Of a stretch of 64,000 bases of DNA, positions 33,434 to 43,468 are shown in pieces. Below the pieces are notes generated by a model that was not told where the DNA came from, searched no databases, and saw only the letters and a program-made list of their open reading frames with translations. Numbering within the stretch: position 1 is the stretch's first letter; every line of letters starts with the position of its first letter. The DNA lies in contig OY997594.1 in NCBI GenBank assembly GCA_963921825.1, forward strand, positions 11,103,001 to 11,167,000, given 5' to 3'. The position numbers were made by a program, and so were the translations under genes. This DNA comes from Erodium maritimum. Taxonomy: Eukaryota; Streptophyta; Magnoliopsida; Geraniales; Geraniaceae.

Positions 33434-35949
33434 ATGTCGCCGGCGAGGGTGGGTTCGTTCCGCCACAATTTTGCAGAGAAGAGCAGGGAGAGGCTTCTAT
33501 CGTCGAGAAAGGGCTATTCCGATTTCGGCATCAACAGCGTGCAGGACGTCACCGGCCTCGACGGTGACGCCAGGTGCCGATGCTTCCACGTACTCTCCCA
33601 ATCCGTCGTCAACTTCTGGCACGGCTTGCGAGAGCTGTTCAACAAACTAGTGGAGATGGGCCACAAGGACCCCAAGAAATTCATATTCGCCGTCAAGATG
33701 GGCCTGTCTCTGGCCTTCGTCTCCCTCGTCATCTTCTTCAGGGAGCCGCTCCGGGTCAAGGGAGTGGGCCAGTACTCCGTCTGGGCCGTCCTCACCGTCA
33801 TCGTCGTCTTCGAGTACAGCGTCGGCGCCACCCTCAACAAGGGATTCAACCGCGCCCTCGGCACCTTCTCCGCCGCCACGCTCGCCATCGGCATGGCCGA
33901 GCTCTCCATGCTGGCCGGCAAATACGCCGAGGTCGTCATTGTCATTAGCATCTTTATAGCAGGTAATAATTAATTTGTTACCTCTAATTAATTTCACGTC
34001 GATTTGGACTTACGTTTGTCATGATCGTCAGGATTCACGGCAAGCTACGTAAAATTGTACCCTCCGATGAAACCGTATGAATACGGGTTCCGGGTATTCT
34101 TGTTAACGTATTGTATCGTGCTTGTTTCCGGGAATTCAAAGTTTTTCCGGACAGCTTTTTATCGATTCTTCCTCATTGCAATCGGCGCCAGCATCTGTTT
34201 GGTTGTGAACATTTTCGTGTACCCCATCTGGTCAGGGGAGGATCTGCACAAATCCGTCGTCAAAAATTTCAAGGGTGTTGCTGATTCATTGGAAGGTTGA
34301 TGAATCCGAAATTAAATAAAATCCAATCTGCTCGTATATATATATATTGTTTGACACATTTGTTTGAATTATGTGTAGGGTGTGTTAATGGGTACTTGCA
34401 ATGTGTAGAGTACACTAAAATACCTTCCAAGATTCTTCTGTACCAAGCTGCAGATGATGCGGTGTACAGCGGGTACAGATCTGCCGTGCAATCATCAAGC
34501 CAAGAGGACACCATGGTATGCTTGTGTCTATGTAACTAGGGGTACGAGGATTAGAAGCGCTGAGTGTTGTTTTGTTGTTGTTGTTGTTGTTGTTGTTTCA
34601 GTTGGGATTTGCGATTTGGGAGCCACCGCATGGGCCTTATAGATCATTCAGTTATCCTTGGAAGAATTACATAAAAGTGAGTGGTGCGTTGAGGCATTGC
34701 GCCTTCACGGTAATGGCAATGCACGGATGCATACTTTCCGAAATACAGGTGAGTACTCAGCAATGCATGTTTGAACAATTTAGAGTGTATTTACACTGTT
34801 TTATAAGATTTCACTTATAAGTAGATAATGGATTGTGTTTGGAACATGAGCATATTGAAATTGACTTTCTTGAGGTTAGAGATTCAAATTTCTTGAAAGT
34901 ACTTATGTAGTGAAGGGTAGATTAAAAGTTCCCCCTTGGTTAACTTAGACTAGATTAAATTAGGATTTTCTCTTTGTTGCCAATAAAAAACACAGTCAAA
35001 CTTTTATTTGATCAGAAGTTTTATAGATGTCCCAGTCCGTAAATAGACTTAAGGTAATCTGTAAAAACACTCAGAAACAACATGTTAGACTTACGTTCAA
35101 AACAATAAAAGTATGATCGGCCTAACAAAAACCAACACGACCTAAAAGACCAGGCCTAAAACATAATCAAACTTATTCATTGATAAGGAACAACCAATTA
35201 GTGAACCACATAATTTAGTGTTACTTTGTAATTATTCATTTTTCAGCTTTTGGTTCGAAACATATCTATTTTTGTCGTACCTAATGAGTTACAGAAGTAT
35301 TTAATACATTGTCCTAATATAGGCACCACCCGAGAAAAGACAGGTGTTTGCGGGTGAGCTCCAACAAGTGGGCATAGCAGGAGCAAATGTACTACGTGAG
35401 TTAGGAAGCAAAGTAGAGAAGATGGAGAAGCTATGCGCCGAAGACATTCTACTGGAAGTCCACGAAGCAGCAGAAGTGTTGCAAACTAAGATAGACAGAA
35501 AGTCATACATACTCGTCAATTCAGAGAGCTGGAAAGGTGGCAAGAGGCCCGAAGATCCAGCCGATGGAAAGGATACAAAGCGGGTTATAAACTCTCTCAG
35601 CGACTGGCGCGACGCCATGGACACCAACATGGGCAGCACCGGAGGTAATTCTCCGCCGGAATGGATGACATCCACGGACAGCATGTTCAGGAAACCACAG
35701 GCGTGGCCAGGCCTCTCCATGGCATCGGACTTGGTCGAGGAATCAAAAACATATGAGAGTGCCAGCTCCTTGTCTCTTGCTACATTTGCTTCGCTCCTCA
35801 TCGAGTTTGTGGCCAGGCTCCAAAATGTTGTGGATGCATTTGAGGAGCTTGGTGATGTTGCCAAGTTCAAGGAGGTAGTGGAGCAACCTGTTTCGGGGGA
35901 TGTTGGATGTTGGACCAGATTTGTAAGGTGCTTTCGGATCAATAGTTGA
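33434..35949 (+). CDS. ALMT9: ALMT anion channel, vacuolar ALMT9-like clade
   Basis: Aluminium-activated malate transporter family channel; the ALMT4/5/6/9 clade sits in the vacuolar membrane and passes malate and chloride, with roles in guard cells. Exons 33434-33962, 34032-34295, 34379-34515, 34602-34748 and 35323-35949 join in frame to 567 residues, typical of the clade. The N-terminus [18 protein letters not shown] matches ALMT9. The membrane half contains [35 protein letters not shown] and the [16 protein letters not shown] segment. The cytosolic half has [30 protein letters not shown], the WEPPHGPY motif, [18 protein letters not shown], and near the end [28 protein letters not shown]. 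All introns are GT-AG. The clade is clear; the exact member is less certain. Confidence 0.92.
34566..34598 (+). repeat. (TTG)n microsatellite at an ALMT splice acceptor
   Basis: A TTG/TTTG run at the end of intron 3 runs straight into TTTCAG at exon 4 and replaces the usual polypyrimidine tract. Confidence 0.8.
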
Positions 35950-36286
35950 TGTTTTTGCCTCTTTATAAATAATAAGCACTTGTTTTGAATAAGTAGAAGT
36001 CTAAACAACAAAGTTTTAACGGGTGGATGATTTGCGTTAACCCCTCAATCCATCACGAGATACTATTCTAGTAATCGTGAAGATATTTACATACCAACTC
36101 CAGTATATTTACGAAATTTAGTTTATACAGTTACACCGGTGCATCCGATAGCACAAACGGATCGAGGATCCCAAGAAATCTGGAATGGGGATTGTAATGT
36201 TCGATATGGACATTCTTGCTACAGCAGCTCCCGGTAGGGGTGGTCATCGACTATTGAACGACACGGACCTCCACCCCGACCTTTCT
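35950..36286. other. ALMT 3' flank
   Basis: Should hold the 3' untranslated region of the ALMT gene. The end (36266-36286, GACCTCCACCCCGAC then CTTTCT) leads to the retroposon's target-site duplication, and the same 15-mer recurs at 61696-61710 inside the Harbinger element. It may therefore be partly Harbinger sequence. Confidence 0.4.
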
Positions 36287-36300
36287 ATTCACCTTATGTC

Positions 36301-37854
36301 TTTTTTTTTGGATAAGCGCTAAAAAATTTATTCGATGGTCATTCTCCAAGGAGGAGAAGCCAAAAGCAAGCAACCACGGTTACAAAAATCTCCATAAGAG
36401 AAACAGGGAACAAACCCTTAACAAAAAACGACCAGAATCAACCAGTCAAAACAACTTCCTCTAATCTTCCTCATACCACTCGATATCTGAGGTCACAATG
36501 CTAGAAGCCTTCTGATTGAGGGATTGGGTCTTGGACCTAGTATTCTGAGTACGAGGCACCAAAGTGGACTCAGGCCGTCCCTTACGGGCCTTAGCTGCGA
36601 GAGCTTCCTCTACCCACCCATCGATCGATTGCAGAGCTCTTTGGGACACGTTCTGAATGGGTGGAAGCTTCACCCCAAACACCTTATAATCCGAAAGATG
36701 TGGGGGAGCCCGACTCAAGCGTTTCGGGGACTTAAGGAGGGCTTCCTTCCATGCACCAGACTGATCCCCAGACGAAACACCCTTCTCTACATCCATACTA
36801 CCTGAACTGGGATCTAGGCTTTTCGGATCTGACCCAACAACAAGAGTTACTGAAGTTGGGCCTCTTGAAGGGATCTGGACTTGGGTTACTTGACCCATTA
36901 GCAACTCAAACCCATCTTGACTGTCATTAACCTGCACAAAAGGCAATGGGTCTGCTGAATCACCAGACCAAGGCCCAATTGGATCAAACGGCCCAACTTG
37001 TGTGACAGGATCATTAACTTCCCCAACCTGCGACAAATCCTCCTCAGACACGTGAAGCTGCGTAGACCTAGTATCTGCAGTCTGAATCTCAAGAACCTCG
37101 GAAACTCCGGGATCCGCAGCAGCCACATCCTTACTCGCTCGATTAGGGGCTTGAATTAGTGATTTCAAATTCGAAACTTTGATTTCGCAATCTGGTTTCG
37201 AAAAAGAAATCGAAAGAGTGCTCGTGAAATTCTCCAAAGAGATATGGGGGGATTCTGAACGACAGCCACCCGACTCCGGCAACCTTTCGCGCTGGTTTCT
37301 CGTTTGCCGGCATCCTCCTGTTTCCGAATTCAATCATGAATCCGATAACGAATTCTCTGTAATGCTATGCAATGTAGAAACCACCGGATTGGTGTTCTTC
37401 TCCGGCCTAGCAACATCAACCAGTAAAATATCTCCATTCAGCTTAAAGCCATTCATACACCTGACAGCCTGCTGAGCTTCTACCGACGACGAGAATTCAA
37501 TAAAACCGAAATATCGACCTCGAAGATTCGGACGTTTCAACACATGAACTGAAACAATTGATCCAAATGGACTGAAAACATTCTTTACCCACGTCTCAGA
37601 AGATTCAAACGGGAGATTTGATATGAACACCTTTGCCCCATTTGCAATCCGTCCCGGACTGATGTGAGGCTGCTCTTCTTGAGCTGAGTGAACCTGAGTA
37701 ACCTCAGCTGGAACCGACTTGGCCACTGCCTTGTTCCCAACTGCAGAAGTTTTCTCAATGCCACGAGAAGCCAGAACACCCTTGGGTCCATTAAAGCTTC
37801 TGCCTGGATCCTTTGTTGTCGGGGGAACAATTGTTGCCTTCCCCACTGGCTCCT
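36301..37854 (-). mobile_element. ORF1-only RRM retroposon ('half-LINE'), 3' part
   Basis: Minus-strand retroposon with poly(A) (oligo(T) at 36301-36309), preceded by ATTCACCTTATGTC (36287-36300), which recurs at 61623-61636 as a 14-bp target duplication. Its other end lies at 61535-61622, because a 23.7-kb LTR element split it. Across both pieces one frame of 493 codons (stop included) runs from 61619 to 36461, interrupted by one TGA at 37334-37336 (codon 202). An RNA recognition motif lies at about residues 102-179, with RNP2 VFISNLPF and RNP1 RGRYFGFIEF; the rest is hydrophilic and unrecognised. The 3' untranslated region ends AGCGCTTATCC-poly(A), LINE-like. No ORF2. RRM-bearing ORF1 proteins are known from some plant L1 LINEs, but a retrocopy of a host mRNA is also possible. 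Confidence 0.75.
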
Positions 37855-40800
37855 TGTAAAACCCCGCCCTTTCAAAAAGGATATTATTCGAAATAGGGAA
37901 ACGTAGGGGTGGATTTTTGCAATAAGAGATTTTGAGAAGAGAAAAATAAAAAAAAAAGGAAGGGAGAAAAGCAAAGTGGGCTGAACTTGGACATGGACCG
38001 AACTGGGCCATTTAGACACTCGGCCGGCCCAGTTCAACTGATGCAAAGCCTGGCCCAACAAGGGCAAGCTATATTTTGGAGCAAACCCTAGCTAAGGGTT
38101 ACTGTTCATTGTCCCTTCCTCTCTCTCTCACTCTCTATCTCTGCGCGAAATCCGACCAGCACTCGCCGCCGCTTCTCCCGTCCTCGATCTCTCGTCCTCC
38201 TCTCTTCGTGCAACGGAAGCGACCTGACCCTCTTACCCAGCTTCCCTCGAGTCTCCTTCTCCGTTCGCAAGACGAATTCTCGCGCAAACTCGATCCGGCG
38301 CCGGAGACCCCTCGCGTCAGGTTCGTTCTCTCCGGGCCAGCAACGAGCCGTCCCTCACCTGTTTCCCTCTCCCTCGACCTCGAATCGACAGGTTCCGCTT
38401 CTCCCCGAGCTCGATTCGAGGGTTTTGCTCTCAGAACCACCGTCGATGAGCAAGGGCTCACCGGATCTGCATCTGAAACGAGCCGGGGCTGCACCAGAAC
38501 CACGCCGTCGTGCGTCCCGATCTCGCCAAGAGTTCTGGCGTCCACTCAACCTCCGTTTCCTTCCCTCACGGTCTCACCTGACACCGTAGACGACGGTCGA
38601 CGAAGCCGTCTCTCGACGAAGCTGAGCCAGCTCGAGGACGAAGCCTGAGCAGGCTTTTGGGCTTGGATGGTTGGGCCAGAGTGATGGGAGTGGGCCGAGA
38701 CTCTGGTCTGGATCAGACAGACCTTGGGCCAGGCCCAGGACCGGACGGGTCTGGTTCTTGGACCGGGTCTGGACCAGGCCTGGGTCGGGTCCGGATCCGG
38801 GTCAGGGTCTACATCCGGGTCGGATCCGGGTCAACCCGGTTCAGAGAAAATACTTTTAAAATCAGATTTAATAAATTGATTTAATTTAATTCAAGGTGAG
38901 TTTTTAAAGGAATTTTTGGCCAAATCATTGGACCCTTGGACAATTACTGGTTCTAATTAGACGTTTTATTTGTCAAACCTAGACGGGACTTCGCCCGAGA
39001 TCAAGGGCTTGGACCGAGCTAGAAGAACGAAGATCACGCCGGAACCCGTGTGAAGAATGGAGTTGTGATCACTCGCGCTTTTCATCAGAGTTTTATTAGA
39101 GGAAGACCGCAAGGTAGGGAAAATCTTAATTGTTTAATTAACGCTTAGTATGCATGATTAGGATAATAAAATCGGAAAAGTCTCAGAATTGCATATAGGA
39201 TGCGAATAACTAGAATAATCGTCTTTCAATTACTAATAAATGGATGAGTCTAGTATGCATGTTTAGGACGATGACAATTAGTGAAGTGTGCTTTCAATAC
39301 TTGGGAAATTGATTTACTAGTAGAGAGGCTGTGAAGAGCTCTCGGATTAGTTGTGTGCTAGGATCACATGCTTGATTGATAGTTATTAGGTTAACTTAAG
39401 AGTCTAATGAAACTAGATTAGCTTCTCGTATCGAATGACTATTTGTTCGTTCACATGATGATTGATTGGTTGAATGCATGCTTGGTTAATTGAGTGTTTA
39501 TGTTGATATAATTGTTGGTTGAACGGATGATCGAGTATGACTGGTTGTGCCAAAAGGGTGCAATCAGGTGATCGATGTACCGATGGTTGGTAACAGGTAA
39601 GCGTACGGTAAGTATGAGATGGTGTTGATTGTCTTGGTTGTGATGAAAGTGTGTTCCGACGTGTGTTGCTTGACAGATGAATGAAATGCTTGTTCCTCTA
39701 TTCTTATTCTTGAATGTATGTTCGTTTATTGGTTTGTCTGTTCGTTTGCTTGGTTTGGTACTACACCGGGGGGGGGGGGGGGGGGGGGTAATCCGGTGCC
39801 GATGAGGTGGTTGGAGTTGGACAGATACAGTGAGTTAATGACAGAGTTTAGAGCCTGAGGGTATTGGTTACTGGATATTATAAGAGTTGAGTATTGGCAG
39901 ATCCTGCAGGATATTCTTTGGTTACTGGATATTATAAGAGTTGAGTATTGGCAGATCCTGCGGGATAGTCTTTGGTTACTGGATATTATGAGAGTTGAGT
40001 ATTGGCAGATCCTGCGGGACATTCATTGGTTATTGGGCCTGCGGGCATTTGGTTATTGGACCCTGCGGGGCATTGGTTATTGGGCATGCGGGCATTTGGT
40101 TATTGGACCCTGCGGGGCGTTGGTTATTGGGCCTGCGGGCATTTGGTTATTGGACCCTGCGGGGCATTGGTTATTGGGCATGCGGGCATTTGGTTATTGG
40201 ACCCTGCGGGGCATTGGTTATTGGGCATGCGGGCAATTGGACAGTTTACCCTGCGGGGAAAGGATTACTTATGGTTTCACCCCAAGGAACTGCATCCCAG
40301 TGGGTGCACTACTTGGTCCCCCATGACATATGGTCCTCAGGTGGCATTTCCGAATTAGTGTCGGTGCCTCGATACATGTACCTCCTCTGGACCGAGGGAA
40401 AATCTGATGTGATGTGGATACTCTGGTGGATCGGATTATGGGAACCGAAGTGATCCCAGAATGTATCCACGGATCGGAGGCTTGAGAAAGCAAGTGGTTG
40501 GCAAGATACTGATAATTCTCAGTTTACTTTTATTGTCCCTTTAAAGTAATTATTATAAACTTATTTATGTCACTGTCACTCGGATACTATGACGTTGTTG
40601 TAACTATTTCTGATTCTTTATCACTTCCTTATTTTTTTTTATTGTTCCGTTGTTCGGTTTACACTTGTAAGAAGTTTATCTTTAACGTAAGGGTTGAGTT
40701 ATTAAGGTTTTTCCTACTGAGCGTAAGCTCATCCCCTTTGGTTTCTAACTGTTTTACAGAAATACCGGTTGTCGAGGGAAGTCAAGGCTCGGGAGCTTTT

Positions 40801-41029
40801 GGACTTCTTTGGGTTTACTAGAGTTATGTTGGTCTCATGTATTGAACATCCTTTATTTGACCATCTTTGTTGAGCTGTGACTCACGATGTTTTTAAACTA
40901 TTTATTTATGTGTCGATTTTGACGGAGTTCGTATGAGATTTTGGAACTTTTATCTATCGTTTATGATTTCTTTTTATTTCAACTCAGGTCACGTCTCGAG
41001 TCCGGTCAAAACGGATTTGGGGCGTGACA
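37855..41029 (+). mobile_element. 5' LTR of the outer chromovirus (3175 bp)
   Basis: Runs from TGTAAAACCCCGCCC to GGGGCGTGACA. It contains a GC-rich part with long chance frames (38076-38648), a CGCAAG-GTAGGG block at 39109-39118, a run of 21 G at 39768-39788, tandem repeats (39863-40260), and the conserved hairpin at 40718-40731. Confidence 0.9.
39863..40260 (+). repeat. Two-tier tandem repeat in the 5' LTR
   Basis: Three units of about 55 bp (GTTACTGGATATTATAAGAG ... CAGATCCTGCGGGA) are followed by alternating 24-bp units built on TTGGTTATTGGACCCTGCGG and TTATTGGGCATGCGGGCA. The matching zone of the 3' LTR (about 60412-60755) has fewer of the short units. Confidence 0.85.
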
Positions 41030-41032
41030 ATT

Positions 41033-41045
41033 TGGTATCAGAGCC
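41033..41045 (+). other. Primer-binding site (initiator Met tRNA)
   Basis: TGGTATCAGAGCC begins four bases after the LTR end, the usual plant retrotransposon primer site. The same word follows the second LTR at 46472-46484. Confidence 0.9.
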
Positions 41046-41449
41046 TGGTTTCATTTGAAACAGGTTGTAGTTTTCGAACTTGTTTTCAAATCCTCGGACC
41101 AACGTCCTTTAGGTGGGTAGAGTTAGGAAGTCTAAGTCGAGTGCTCGGTGATGCGGAGTTAAACACATTGATGCATAGAGTAAGAACGACTCGAGTCTTA
41201 CCGTTTAATTGTTACTTCATTTTGAACTCCTCTTACTATAACGGTTATGTCGCTTGAGTGGTACCCTTACCTTATTTGACTGTAATGTACAGTGATCGGG
41301 GAAACCGAATGGTTGAGATCGGTATTGGGTTAACGAGCAATGATGGAACCGTATGGTATGTTGCTGAATAAACTATCTATTAAGTGCGTTACTACCGTGT
41401 TGGTCAGTTCTTGTTTATTAAAATGGAAGAGTCATTTGATTGAGGTAGT

Positions 41450-43455
41450 TGTAAAACCCGGTTTGGTTTAAAAGGGTATTAAAGTGCAACTAGTACTTGG
41501 GGGTTGTTTTTGCTTCGAGTTGGTTTAAAAAAAAGAAAGGGAATTGTCGGACTGAAAAGGGGTTTGGGCCAGACCTGGCCCAAACCAGACGCGCGCCCCA
41601 AGCCCGTCTTGAAGCCAGGCCCAGCTGCTGGTGCATTTTCAGACCACAAGCCAGTATTTGCGCTGAAGAGCTGGAGACATTATCTGTACGGTGAGCAGTT
41701 CAGGGCGTTTTCAGACCACAAGAGCCTCAAGTATATCTTCTCGTAGCGTGATCTGAACATGCGCCAAAGGCGATGGATGGAGCTACTTGAAGAGTATGAC
41801 TTCGAGTTGCTCTATCATCCGGGCAAGGCGAACGTGGTCGCCGATGCTTTGAGCAGGAAGTCGAGTCACTGCGTTGCCAGCATGGCAGTCCGAGAGTGGG
41901 ACATGCTGGAGCAGTTGAGCTTATTCAGACTGGAGTTGGAGGAGGTCACAGAGAGTATGACCTTGTGTGCCTTAGTGGCTCAGCCCACACTTTTTGCTCG
42001 AGTGTTGGAGGCACAGACCGAGGACGCCGAGACAGCAGGGATACGTGAGAGATTAACAGAGGGTGCCGAGCTCGAGGGTTGGGAGATGGGCACCGACCAG
42101 GGTATCCGCTTTAGAGGACGACTGTTTGTACCCAGTAAGTGCAGAGACACTGTGTTGCGTGAGTGCCACTACTCTCGTCTGGTTGTGCACCCCGGTGGCA
42201 ACAAGATGTACAGAGACATGCGGCGACAATTTTGGTGGAGTGGGATGCGTGGGGCAGTTGCAGATTTCGTGTCTCGATGCCTTACCTGCCAACAGGTAAA
42301 GGCCGAGCACATGCGTCCAGCAGGCTTGCTACAGCCTTTACCGATCTCTGAGTGGAAGTGTGAGCACGTGACTATGGATTTTGTGTGTGGGTTGCCCAGG
42401 TCGTCGAAGGGGCACGACACCGTGTGGGTGGTGGTTGACCGACTGACCAAGTCGGCCCACTTTCTGGGTATGAGGATGACCGATCCTGTGGACATGTTGG
42501 CTCGTTTGTATGTCAGGGAGATTATTCGTCTGCACGGTGTACCAGTGTCAGTGGTATCGGATAGAGATCCCCGTTTCACATCCAAGTTCTGGAAGAGTCT
42601 ACAGAAGGCCTTGGGCACTGAGGTTCTGTTGAGTACAACTTACCATCCTGAGACAGATGGACAGTCAGAGCGCACCATTCAGATTCTAGAGGACATGCTT
42701 CGAGCGTGTGTGCTTGACTTTCAGGGATCATGGGAGGATCATTTGCCTTTGGCAGAGTTTGCCTACAAAAACAGTTATCAGTCCAGCATTGGTATGACAC
42801 CATTCGAGGCCTTGTATGGTAGACCCTGTAGATCGCCAGTATGTTGGGCTGAGGTTGGGGACAGGAGCTTACTCGGGCCAGACATGATCAGGGAGACAAC
42901 CGAGAAGGTCACCTTGATTAGAGAGCGGCTGAAGACCGCGCAGAGTCGGCAGAAGAGCTACGCCGACAGGCGTCGTAGACCACTTGAGTTCATGGTGGGG
43001 GAGCATGTGTTTCTGAGGGTGAGCCCGAAGAAGGGTCTTGTGCGGTTTAACCGCAGCGGGGGCAAGCTGGCACCGCGTTTCATCGGACCATTTGATGTGT
43101 TAGAGAAGATTGGAGCCATAGCTTATCGGTTGGCCTTGCCACCACAACTTGGGAACGTGCATAACGTTTTCCATGTGTCCCAACTGCGGAAGTACATAGC
43201 AGACCCTTCGCACATCATTGAGTGGTCAGACATCGAGGTAGCAGATGATGTCACCTTTGAGGAGCAGCCCGTTGAGATTTTGGGAACGAAGGAGAAGATC
43301 CTGCGGAACAAGACGATCCCGTTGGTACTAGTATAGTGGGGACATCAGGGAGCAGGATCCACTTGGGAGCGCGAGGATGAGATCCGCGTGAAGTATCCCC
43401 ACCTGTTTGACGCTTGAGGTACGTCTACTTTAAATTTCGAGGACGAAATTTCTTT
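41450..43455 (+). mobile_element. Second chromovirus subfamily: LTR piece plus 3' pol part
   Basis: 41450-41637 copies the first 190 bp of the LTR at 43469-46468. It is followed by the 3' part of pol, including an open frame of 525 codons at 41759-43336. In order: end of RNase H (KANVVADALSRK), the HHCC zinc-binding part of integrase (RLVVHPGGNKMYRDM...CLTCQQVKAEH), the integrase core (TMDFVCGLPRS, VVSDRDPRFTSKFWKSL, TTYHPETDGQSERT), and a C-terminal region with NVFHVSQLRKYI leading toward a chromodomain. These are Tekay/Del features. Gag, protease and most of the reverse transcriptase are absent, so this is only part of an element. Confidence 0.88.
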
Positions 43456-43468
43456 AAGGGGGGTAGAC

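Noticed and set aside
38076-38648. 190-codon Ser/Pro/Arg-rich frame as a possible host gene
   Set aside because: It lies inside an LTR, is broken up in the partner LTR, and has no recognisable domain.
39988-40453. Overlapping open frames with repeated G-Y-W text
   Set aside because: They are the three frames of the LTR tandem repeat, whose unit lacks stop codons; not genes.
41033-41045. tRNA-like match (initiator Met)
   Set aside because: Only the short primer-binding complement of the tRNA 3' end is present at each LTR; no tRNA gene.
42053-42803. Minus-strand frames opposite the integrase
   Set aside because: Antisense shadows of the chromovirus pol frame.
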